Notes under the pieces: model-generated
The model's input: the letters and a program-made list of their open reading frames with translations, nothing else
What the model was told of the DNA's origin: nothing
Databases searched by the model: none
Position numbers and translations under genes: made by a program
From: Burkholderia anthina
Lineage (GTDB): Bacteria; Pseudomonadota; Gammaproteobacteria; Burkholderiales; Burkholderiaceae
Direction: 5' to 3'
Assembly (NCBI RefSeq): GCF_902498995.1
Contig: NZ_CABVLY010000035.1
Span: 1-64,000, forward strand
Length of the DNA stretch: 64,000 nt
Part shown: positions 17,530 to 23,690 of the stretch, one piece after another
Layout: every line of letters begins with the position of its first letter
Numbering within the stretch: position 1 is the stretch's first letter

Positions 17530-18486
17530 TTATCGGCCCGCCTTCCGCAATACAAGATTCGCGTAAGCTATATGTCCGCTTATCTTAGATACATCCTTTT
17601 CCCTTACCCTTCCAGTGGACATCAAATGCCTAAACGCCCGAATCTTGTTTCTATACCCTCTCGTCAATCTTGGCACCCCTCCATCGACCAATAATCCATG
17701 CACCTTCAATCGAGATGGCTTTTCCGCAAAATACTCTTTGTCCCCTGCAAACTTCCAGTCAGAATCACGAAAAACAGCCTCAATCTCACCCTTCAACGCC
17801 GCCGGGAAGGTTCCATTTCCAGAAAACACCATATCATCTGCGTATCGCGTATATTTCACATCAAATGCGTTCGATAGCTCCATCAATCTTTGATCAAATC
17901 TCATAAACGCCAAATTTGATAGCACCGGACTCGATGGCGCCCCTTGCGCCAGCCTGCCACCATAACAGGATAATCTTGCGATCAGCTCCGCACAGTGAGG
18001 CTCATAGCCAATATCCGTCAAAGCAGCCTGAACTGTGGCGCGAGTAGTTGACGGAAAAAAATCCCTCAAATCGATCGAATAGACCCAATCCGCACCACAA
18101 TGAATCGATGCAGCATCAATTGATGATCGACCAGAAACAAAGCCAAAAACGCACGGAAGCCACTCTATGTGGCGCTCGATATTCCCGCCAATCCATCTCT
18201 GGATTATCTTAACAGATACCTTCGGAGCAACTATCTCCCGTCTTTTTTTACCAGATCGAATTGTAAAAATTCGATAGTAGCGCTCTGGTCGCTTGAGTAG
18301 CGCCACGACGAAGGACGGACTATATCCAAAGAGTGTGGCTATGACATGGATCGATACAGCAGGTGGAAGATTTAAGTCACAAATCGTCCGAATCTGATAC
18401 TCGTAACGTTCGCGTGTGACCGGGCTGAGAGCCGCAATAAGCTCGTCAACTGATCCAAAGTAGAGAAGAGGTGGCGGTGTGTTCAC
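17530..18486 (-). CDS. Retron-type reverse transcriptase
   Basis: A 318-residue RT that in a retron copies the msd part of its partner RNA into multicopy single-stranded DNA. Catalytic motifs are SIDLRDFFPS (137-146), the QGAPSSPVLSNL segment (from 181) and TRYADDMVFSG with the YADD box at 215-218. The later KVHGLLVDGG (261-270) sits where retron RTs have their conserved VTG. The N-terminal YRIFTIRSGKKRREIVAPK also matches retron RTs. I start at GTG 18486: every upstream in-frame codon lies inside the ncRNA, and no ATG, GTG or TTG follows in frame before the conserved region. The start codon is 3 nt before the a2 repeat, so the ncRNA and the gene overlap. Base composition is lower in GC than neighbours. 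Confidence 0.88.
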   Translation of the reverse strand: MNTPPPLLYFGSVDELIAALSPVTRERYEYQIRTICDLNLPPAVSIHVIATLFGYSPSFVVALLKRPERYYRIFTIRSGKKRREIVAPKVSVKIIQRWIGGNIERHIEWLPCVFGFVSGRSSIDAASIHCGADWVYSIDLRDFFPSTTRATVQAALTDIGYEPHCAELIARLSCYGGRLAQGAPSSPVLSNLAFMRFDQRLMELSNAFDVKYTRYADDMVFSGNGTFPAALKGEIEAVFRDSDWKFAGDKEYFAEKPSRLKVHGLLVDGGVPRLTRGYRNKIRAFRHLMSTGRVREKDVSKISGHIAYANLVLRKAGR

Positions 18487-18631
18487 GGGAAGAGCAAAGC
18501 TGGTTGCTTTCGTTGACGCCGCCTGCCGAACGGCGGGCGATTCGAAGGATCGCCCGCCGTTCGGCAGGCGTCCTTCTGTCGAAGGGTCTTCGCATGTGAG
18601 TGTGATGCACACTCTCGCGCAACACACCGCC
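18473..18631 (-). ncRNA. Retron msr-msd non-coding RNA
   Basis: Directly upstream of the RT on the same strand. The ends are a perfect 11-bp inverted repeat: a1 GGCGGTGTGTT (18631-18621) and a2 AACACACCGCC (18483-18473). After a1 comes a GCGCGAG stretch, where the branching G is expected, then msr hairpins GAGTGTG-CAT-CACACTC (18614-18598) and CCTTC-GACA-GAAGG (18585-18572). The msd is a perfect 22-bp stem with a 7-nt loop (arms 18549-18570 and 18520-18541). The order a1, msr hairpins, long msd stem, a2, RT is that of retrons. The exact branch point and the 5' end of the ssDNA cannot be fixed by eye. Confidence 0.82.
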
Positions 18632-18643
18632 GTGCGTAGTCTA

Positions 18644-19390
18644 TCACCATTTCCTCCGCGCAAGTTCTAGGGCTCGAGAGATGTCTAGGCTCCTACGACT
18701 ACGAGATACCGGCACCAGCCCCAGTGCTTGCTCAGTCAACAAATATTTGCCGGCACCAATACGGCTCACTAGTCCTTTTTTTCTAAGACCGTCGAGCTTT
18801 GCATTCAACCACTTTTCGTCAATGGGCACATCCTTTCCCGCTAGCAATTCTATTTTTAATGCCCCAACATTTAGCGGCGCCTTTATCTTTAAGGCGCGAA
18901 GAATTTCCATATCATTTGGTTGTCGAACCTCAGGCACTAGAAGATACAAATTACCCGCAGCCACCCCCAATGCGGAGAGAAATTTTTCAATCAGATCTCT
19001 GACATCATGCTCTGTTATGGCTTGTGGAGATTTCCTTGCATCAACCCATACGTCACACTTATCTCCAGACAAAAACGAAATCATCACCCCGTATTCGCCC
19101 CTGCCCAACCTCCTAGAAAGAACGTCTTTTAAAGCTTGGGCGTACGCGTGGCGAGCCGAGTCGCCATTGACGACAAACTCAATTTGACAGCCAGTCTCAG
19201 CACCCAACTCAGAAGCTATCGCGTGCAGTTGCCGTCTAGTTACCACCCCCTTCCCAGAAAATTCCGACAACTTGCTCCGAGGAATTTCAACGAAAATAGA
19301 GTTAAATGCTGGCAACTCAAAATTTGATGTAAAAAAATCGACCCCCCTCTCTCGAAGGAGATCCAAAACACGATCCAATTTAGTTGCCAA
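18644..19390 (-). CDS. Retron-associated protein of unknown function with C-terminal winged helix
   Basis: A 248-residue protein I do not recognise. The start is TTG at 19390, supported by GGAGGGG 5-6 nt upstream inside the end of the preceding gene; the two frames overlap by 11 nt, so translation is probably coupled. About residues 1-150 form an alpha/beta region (LDRVLDLLRERGVDFFTSN, YGVMISFLSGDKCDVWVDA). About residues 160-225 look like a winged helix (MEILRALKIKAPLNVGALKI, then KLDGLRKKGLVSRIGAGKYL). The C-terminus is basic. Its stop is 12 nt before the retron a1 repeat, so the ncRNA is probably the tail of the same transcript. A DNA- or msDNA-binding role is only inference. Confidence 0.75.
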   Translation of the reverse strand: MATKLDRVLDLLRERGVDFFTSNFELPAFNSIFVEIPRSKLSEFSGKGVVTRRQLHAIASELGAETGCQIEFVVNGDSARHAYAQALKDVLSRRLGRGEYGVMISFLSGDKCDVWVDARKSPQAITEHDVRDLIEKFLSALGVAAGNLYLLVPEVRQPNDMEILRALKIKAPLNVGALKIELLAGKDVPIDEKWLNAKLDGLRKKGLVSRIGAGKYLLTEQALGLVPVSRSRRSLDISRALELARRKW

Positions 19391-19877
19391 GACCCCTCCA
19401 AATTTCGCGAATTTGCTCAGATATCAACATTACCTCTTCACCCCACTTTCGCGCAGCTGCCGAATCACACCCCCCAATACCAAGATTACCATCAACCAAA
19501 TCAATCTTAATATCCGGCTCATAATCAGCAATCTTTCTTATGGAGTATGCATACCTCATCAAATCCGCGAGAGTTTTAAGCGAAGAATCCAGTTGATCAC
19601 GAACACCTTGGGCATCCTCAGGGCTCAATATACCACCCTTCTCCTGCCTTTTTATTATCTTATTTACCCTACCCCGCAGCGTCACAGTAAGAAGATCGGG
19701 GATCTGCCCATGCTGCGGCTCATTAAGTTTATCGTCAATCTCTGCGAAAAGACTTCGCACGCGCAGAAATGCAGCGTAATAATAACGATTAAAAGCACTG
19801 CGACCGAACAGATCCTGATCTACAGCCCCTTCGATCTTTGAGACAGCTTGAACCAAATAGTCCCCGACGATCTCCAC
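19380..19877 (-). CDS. HEPN-like small protein, first gene of the retron operon
   Basis: A 165-residue, mostly helical protein. The start is GTG at 19877 with GGGAGGG about 6 nt upstream. The segment GRSAFNRYYYAAFLRVRSLF (about residues 25-44) resembles the helix of HEPN-domain proteins (pattern RxxYYAxFHxA). The catalytic His of an active HEPN RNase (Rx4-6H) is not evident there, since Phe takes its place, so it may be a non-catalytic HEPN or a binding partner. It overlaps the next gene by 11 nt. The position upstream of a retron ncRNA and RT suggests it is part of the retron effector or its guard. I know no described retron type with this pair. Confidence 0.7.
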   Translation of the reverse strand: MEIVGDYLVQAVSKIEGAVDQDLFGRSAFNRYYYAAFLRVRSLFAEIDDKLNEPQHGQIPDLLTVTLRGRVNKIIKRQEKGGILSPEDAQGVRDQLDSSLKTLADLMRYAYSIRKIADYEPDIKIDLVDGNLGIGGCDSAAARKWGEEVMLISEQIREIWRGLGN

Positions 19878-20031
19878 CGGAAGCCCTCCCCGTCAGCAAC
19901 CACACTCGTACCCCATTTTACAACAGTCCCGGTGCCGTAATCGCAGCGAACAGGTGTCTTGCGCTCGCTGACTAATGTCGTGGAAAGCAGACCGACCAGC
20001 AAAACGTGAGCTTACTTCGTCGCGATTGCGA

Positions 20032-20130
20032 GTGCGTCGAAAACGACGCACTTTTGACGCACTTCGTGACGCGCCGCGCCCCCTTCCATAGCAATTACAA
20101 ACGACGCAACTTCGACGCAAGAACGACGCA
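20032..20130. repeat. Iteron-like cluster of CGACGCA repeats
   Basis: A perfect 8-bp inverted repeat GTGCGTCG-AAAA-CGACGCAC (20032-20051) is followed by direct copies of (C/T)GACGCA at 20055, 20102, 20113 and 20124. The last three are spaced by exactly 11 bp, about one helical turn, which suggests cooperative protein binding on one face of the DNA. It lies about 150-250 nt upstream of the retron operon start. Confidence 0.55.
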
Positions 20131-20255
20131 TTGTGGAAGCGCGGTAACCACGGATCAACCTGGTTTGGCGTCGCGGCGCTTTGCGCTGGATATCTTGAAC
20201 CGAGCTATGCGATTCACCTTCGGCGAATGCGTGATAGGCCTCGACGTCTCAACTA

Positions 20256-20501
20256 TCAGTGCTTTGCCGCCCCTTTTTGTCCGTGTACCGCATGACCATA
20301 CTTGCCGATCGAATAGTCGGATAGGTGCCCCATGGCCTTGGCCGCTTCCTCAAGCGATACGTTGGGGGCACTCTTGAGATCCGAAGCGTGCTGATGCCGA
20401 AAGCAATACGGGCTGACACGCGTCCTCATCTTTGGAAAGGCTGCTCTTCCAAGACCCGCGCCGTAGGCGTGGGGAGACTGCCCCGGACACCCGGCGACCG
20501 A
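20256..20501 (-). pseudogene. C-terminal fragment of a tyrosine recombinase (integrase)
   Basis: About 81 codons open without a start. The read protein includes RVSPYCFRHQHASDLKSA, matching the box II region of island integrases, and AMGHLSDYSIGKYG, with the conserved GH and the Tyr nucleophile of KYG near the C-terminus. It ends at TGA 20258-20256. Upstream, the frame is closed by a stop at 20504-20502 and no other integrase domain is recognisable, so this is a broken remnant. It points toward the retron, opposite to the N-terminal stub at 12928. Both could derive from one integrase or from two. Confidence 0.68.
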
Positions 20502-20676
20502 TCAACGGGTCGCGGCTCGACCTATGCGGACGCGTCGATGTGTACGGGAAGGAGGACACCACGCGGCAGTCTCGATGACTCACCCGGGGAAAATTCCGTC
20601 CTCGCTAACTGGCCAGGCTACTTTTGAGCACGGCCTGCCTGCTATGATCGTTCAGTGCGAATAAACGGGGACAATC

Positions 20677-21282
20677 ATGCACGCTGCCGACTTGGTGATC
20701 GCTTGCGCTACGTTGCTGGGGCCGGTTCTCGGTATACAGGTCCAGAAATACCTAGATAGAAAAGGTGAGCGCAACAGGCGGCAGGTCGAGGTCTATCGAA
20801 CGCTGATGATGACGCGGATCACCTCAAACTCCCCTCCGTTCGTCAACGCACTGAACGCTGTCCCTCTAGAGTTTCATGACAACAAGGCAGTCATGGATTG
20901 CTGGCGCGACTTGCTCATGCACCTAAATACCGACGCTCAGGCACAGCCGGACGTTTGGGCGCAGCGCCGAATTTCTCTTCTCATGGAGTTGTTGAAGGTT
21001 ATGGGCAAAAGCTTGCACTACGGCTTTCGAGATGCCGAGTTGCAAGCGCACGCCTACGTCCCCAATTGGCAGGTTTCGCTGATGAACGATCAAGAGTTGC
21101 TACGCAAAGGGATAGTCGACCTGATATCAGGTAAGGCCACATTGCCGATGAGCATTGACAAATTCCCGACCGACCCGGACATGATGAAGCGGACTGCGGA
21201 GGTTCAAACGCTCCTAATCGAATGGCTTGAGGGAAAGCGCAGCCCGCCACTAGCGATGCAGTCTGAGAAGGTCAAAGAATAA
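20677..21282 (+). CDS. Membrane-anchored hypothetical protein (DUF6680-like)
   Basis: A 201-residue protein with one N-terminal hydrophobic helix (LVIACATLLGPVLGIQVQKY, about residues 6-25) followed by a basic stretch and a soluble, helical domain. The segment VYRTLMMTRITSNSPPFVNA followed by LNAVPLEFH resembles, from memory, proteins grouped as DUF6680; function unknown. GGGGA lies 5 nt before the ATG. It reads away from the retron operon and may be an accessory of the defence island, but nothing in the sequence shows this. Confidence 0.7.
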   Translation: MHAADLVIACATLLGPVLGIQVQKYLDRKGERNRRQVEVYRTLMMTRITSNSPPFVNALNAVPLEFHDNKAVMDCWRDLLMHLNTDAQAQPDVWAQRRISLLMELLKVMGKSLHYGFRDAELQAHAYVPNWQVSLMNDQELLRKGIVDLISGKATLPMSIDKFPTDPDMMKRTAEVQTLLIEWLEGKRSPPLAMQSEKVKE

Positions 21283-21304
21283 CTTCCCGCACGAGACCAA
21301 CAGC

Positions 21305-21700
21305 ATGAAGATCGCCAAGCCAATGCTCGCGCGGTATGACCCGTTTGGCTACGGTGCGATGTATGTCGATCACCCGATGGACGAGCGCAGCCCGATCTAT
21401 CAGCGCACGGACGGTCTCAGCGCGCAGTGTTTCGACTGGCTTGCGGCGATGCGCAGGATGTGGGGCGGCTGGGTTCCCACCTTCTTGCGCGTCAGTCTCG
21501 TGCATGGCGAGTCGGACGAGATGTTTGACAGCATAGCGGACGACCAAGGCGACTTCGCGTCCAGCGACGACCGCGCACAGTACTGCGGTTGGTTCCCCGG
21601 TTGGCGCGGCTAGTCCGCGTGGGTCGAAAGCCTCACGGACCAGGACGTCACTGCGCTGCGCCTCGCACTCGACTGGTCGCGCGGCGCACTCCAAACATAG
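21305..21700 (+). pseudogene. Hypothetical gene interrupted by an in-frame amber stop
   Basis: The frame opens at ATG 21305 (MKIAKPMLARYDPFGYGAMY) and runs 102 codons to TAG at 21611-21613. The same frame then continues with protein-like sequence (SAWVESLTDQDVTALRLALD) to a second TAG at 21698-21700. Without the first stop the product would be 131 residues and acidic, rich in Trp and Asp, with no motif I recognise. It starts 22 nt after the DUF6680-like gene and may share its transcript. A nonsense mutation is the simplest reading; amber suppression or a sequencing error is possible. Confidence 0.5.
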
Positions 21701-21859
21701 CGTCGCAGAACGTCCGCGAGAGTGTTCAGGCCGCTCGACTTCGGCGTAGCAGGCGTCGGTAGCTGTCCACGATCGAGAGCCGCCTCAGCGGCCCGCAAAC
21801 GAGTCGCGTGAACACGTCGCAAAACTGACAGGCGTCAGCGGTCGCGCCGTGAGTCGGGA

Positions 21860-22063
21860 TTAGCGCTTGCGGCGTCGCGGATCGATGCCGTTCTGTTCGA
21901 GTAGCTTGCGGAGGCGCGTGTTGTCCATCCATAGCGTAGCGAACGCAGACACCATCATCAAAATGGGAAACCATTCGCCAGTCCCGGCGATGATGGCCCA
22001 GCCGACAACGAAGCAAATGAGTGCCGTTCCGATAAGCAAGAGGCGATCCGCAATCCATTTCAT
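21860..22063 (-). CDS. Small membrane protein of unknown function
   Basis: A 67-residue protein with two hydrophobic helices (LLLIGTALICFVVGWAIIAG and FPILMMVSAFATLW) and a charged tail ending in DPRRRKR. Its ATG overlaps the stop of the upstream 156-residue gene by 4 nt, so the two are translationally coupled. The pairing of a hydrophobic small protein with a second small protein is compatible with a toxin-immunity or phage lysis type pair. No motif supports a specific role. Confidence 0.6.
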   Translation of the reverse strand: MKWIADRLLLIGTALICFVVGWAIIAGTGEWFPILMMVSAFATLWMDNTRLRKLLEQNGIDPRRRKR

Positions 22064-22530
22064 CGCGCACCCCGGATCGCCGTGTTGGTTTTCAGACCGA
22101 GATAGCTATGCGGGCCGGGCGCGAGAACTTCGGGATGCCGCAGGATTTGCGCCATGACGAGCGGATGAATCGCCAGCCCGTAGCGTGCCCCCCATTGCGC
22201 GACCGCAAGTGACGTGTTTGCGTTGCCCTTGCCGATGCCGCAAGCAAGCGACGCATCAGTCGCGACCATCAGGCTACCGATAACCGCGCCTAGATAGATG
22301 CTGCCAAGAATCGACGTGCCGACCGTGACCATTTCCAACTTCGTCGTCGCACCGATCAATTCGGCGACCGTCGCGTTTGCGCCTAATGCCTTCAGGGCAC
22401 CCATCATTGATCCTACGCTCGCGAGCGACGTTTGCAGTGTCGCGAACAGCGTTGCGGGAACGGGCATATGAAGCGCGTTCATATTGTCTTGGAAGGCTTG
22501 CGAAAAACTGGTGCAAGTCGGTGACGACAT
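22060..22530 (-). CDS. Hypothetical protein with hydrophobic Gly/Ala-rich core
   Basis: A 156-residue protein of unknown function. The central part (about residues 65-90, VTVGTSILGSIYLGAVIGSL) is hydrophobic and could insert in membranes. It has no cleavable signal peptide and only two cysteines near the N-terminus and centre. GGAG lies 8 nt upstream of the ATG. It overlaps the following 67-residue membrane protein gene by 4 nt, forming a two-gene unit near the right end of the island. Confidence 0.58.
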   Translation of the reverse strand: MSSPTCTSFSQAFQDNMNALHMPVPATLFATLQTSLASVGSMMGALKALGANATVAELIGATTKLEMVTVGTSILGSIYLGAVIGSLMVATDASLACGIGKGNANTSLAVAQWGARYGLAIHPLVMAQILRHPEVLAPGPHSYLGLKTNTAIRGAR

Positions 22531-22808
22531 GGGGCTTTCTCCGGATTGAGCGGGAATTTTCGCATATCCGCCATACCGCCCGACCCGACAACCCTAACAG
22601 GTCATCCGGAAGATGGAGGCTACGCCAATGGTCCGCATCGGCGCTAGGGCGGGTTGCTAGGGTTAGGCCGCCGCCCAACCCTTACCCCGCATCACGAACG
22701 GCCCTACGGCCCGAAAACCAAACCGTCAAAAGGTGACAGTTTGTCGCATACAGACCTGAAAGGGATGTCAGTTTGCTTTATGCTGCCGTCGGTCTGCATG
22801 AAGCCGTC

Positions 22809-22856
22809 CCTTCACACGGCAGGGGTCACTGGTTCGATCCCAGTACCGCCCACCAA
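22809..22856. repeat. Right attachment-site copy (attR)
   Basis: A 48-bp perfect copy of the tRNA-Val 3' end (12706-12753). The 5' half of a tRNA is missing here, so it is not a functional tRNA gene; it marks the right border of the island. Confidence 0.88.
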
Positions 22857-22863
22857 AGAATTC

Positions 22864-22893
22864 AAGGGCCTGCGTCTCACGACGCAGGCCCTT
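22864..22893 (+). terminator. Intrinsic terminator, probably the original tRNA-Val terminator
   Basis: A perfect 13-bp stem AAGGGCCTGCGTC/GACGCAGGCCCTT closes the 4-nt loop TCAC and is followed by TTCG TTTT. It sits 7 nt after attR, the place a terminator would occupy behind the uninterrupted tRNA gene. Confidence 0.85.
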
Positions 22894-23129
22894 TTCGTTT
22901 TGCGCGCCGCTTTCGCATGTTTCATGCGTCGCAAGCGACAGCGCGTCACGCGACATCCGTCCGCCACGTAATATCCAGTAACGAATTCGTAACACTGATC
23001 TGATAGCGGCTGACTAGAATCGATCGACAATGACAGCCGGCCGAGCGGCACCGGCTCCCGAGTCCAATCAAGACGAACGGGGATCTGGACCGCGCGTTGC
23101 GCGGCTGGTTCATACCGTCGCGACTACCC

Positions 23130-23672
23130 ATGACATTGTCGAATTCACACACCCTGTGGCTGACCGGCTTGAGTGGCGCCGGCAAGTCCACGCTCTCGCG
23201 CGAGATCGCCGCACACTTGCGCGCGCACAACAACATTCCTGTCTGTATTCTCGACGGCGACGAACTGCGCTCGGGTGTCTCCCCCGATCTCGGGTTCAGG
23301 CGCGACGATCGCGCCGAGAATTGCCGACGCACCGCGGAAATCGCGAAGCTGCTGAACAGCCAGGGCATCATGGTTGTGGTCGCGCTGATTTCGCCGTATG
23401 AAGTCGACCGGCAACTGGCGCGCAAGATCGTCGGTGCCGAGCGCTTCGTCGAAATCTATCTGAAGACCGACATCGAGACCTGCTCCGCGCGCGATCCGAA
23501 ACGTCTGTACGCCAAGGCGATCACCGGCCAGACGCGCCAGTTCACCGGCATCTCCGATCCGTACGAAGTACCCGTGTCCCCGGATCTCGTCGTCGAAACC
23601 GGAGCGATGTCCATCTCCGAGTGCGTCGCGCGCATCATCGAATTCGACCAGCAGCGCTTCGACCACGTCTGA
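23130..23672 (+). CDS. cysC: Adenylylsulfate (APS) kinase
   Basis: A 180-residue stand-alone APS kinase that phosphorylates APS to PAPS with ATP. The P-loop is GLSGAGKST near residue 12, followed by the CysC pattern ILDGDELRSG, DLGFRRDDRAEN and ISPYEVDRQLARK, with FTGISDPYE near the end. The start at 23130 (MTLSNSHTLWLTG) fits family length; an upstream in-frame ATG at 23097 adds a non-conserved tail. It is the first core gene after the island. A second APS kinase is fused to CysN at 48664-50577. Confidence 0.93.
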   Translation: MTLSNSHTLWLTGLSGAGKSTLSREIAAHLRAHNNIPVCILDGDELRSGVSPDLGFRRDDRAENCRRTAEIAKLLNSQGIMVVVALISPYEVDRQLARKIVGAERFVEIYLKTDIETCSARDPKRLYAKAITGQTRQFTGISDPYEVPVSPDLVVETGAMSISECVARIIEFDQQRFDHV

Positions 23673-23690
23673 TCGACGCACCGCGACGGC

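Larger units (their letters stand above)
19878..20676. other. Gene-poor stretch: repeat cluster and integrase fragment
   Basis: About 800 nt between the retron operon and a divergent small gene. It contains a cluster of CGACGCA repeats (20032-20130) and a C-terminal integrase fragment on the minus strand (20256-20501). The remaining open frames in this stretch look like chance frames with no recognisable protein features. Confidence 0.65.
12706..22856. mobile_element. Genomic island in tRNA-Val carrying a retron and a Gabija-type defence pair
   Basis: A perfect 48-bp direct repeat of the tRNA-Val 3' end (12706-12753 and 22809-22856) flanks about 10.1 kb, the hallmark of tyrosine-integrase insertion into a tRNA gene. 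Inside are defence genes, small unrecognised genes, visibly AT-richer stretches (about 17.5-19.9 kb) and remnants of tyrosine recombinases. No intact integrase, replication or transfer gene was seen, so the island looks immobilised. The stretch beyond 22856 returns to core-type genes (cysC). Confidence 0.85.
22531..23129. other. Right island end and cysC upstream region
   Basis: About 600 nt with no convincing gene. It holds the attR copy (22809-22856), the ancestral tRNA terminator (22864-22893), two near-direct copies of TG(A/T)CAGTTTG at about 22733 and 22770 just inside attR that could be integrase arm sites, and the cysC promoter region with the palindrome ACGAATTCGT at 22981-22990. Confidence 0.55.

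Noticed and set aside
18520..18570. The 22-bp stem as an intrinsic terminator of the winged-helix gene
   Set aside because: There is no T-run on the minus strand after the stem, and it sits between matching a1/a2 repeats just upstream of an RT.
18487..18663. A longer N-terminus for the RT starting at 18663
   Set aside because: Those codons translate the retron ncRNA hairpins into an Arg/Gly/Ser-rich tail unlike any RT; the ncRNA reading explains them better.
19893..20120. A 75-codon Cys/Arg-rich minus-strand frame
   Set aside because: It covers the CGACGCA repeat cluster, has no SD and no protein-like pattern.
21272..21694. A 140-codon minus-strand frame opposite the amber-interrupted gene
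   Set aside because: Arg/Ala/Val-rich complement of the plus-strand frame; the plus-strand frame has more protein-like composition.
21726..22070. A 114-codon minus-strand frame
   Set aside because: It is in a different frame from the well-coupled small membrane protein gene and has no membrane or domain features.
22809..22856. A second tRNA-Val gene
   Set aside because: Only the 3' 48 nt are present; the acceptor 5' strand and D-arm are missing.
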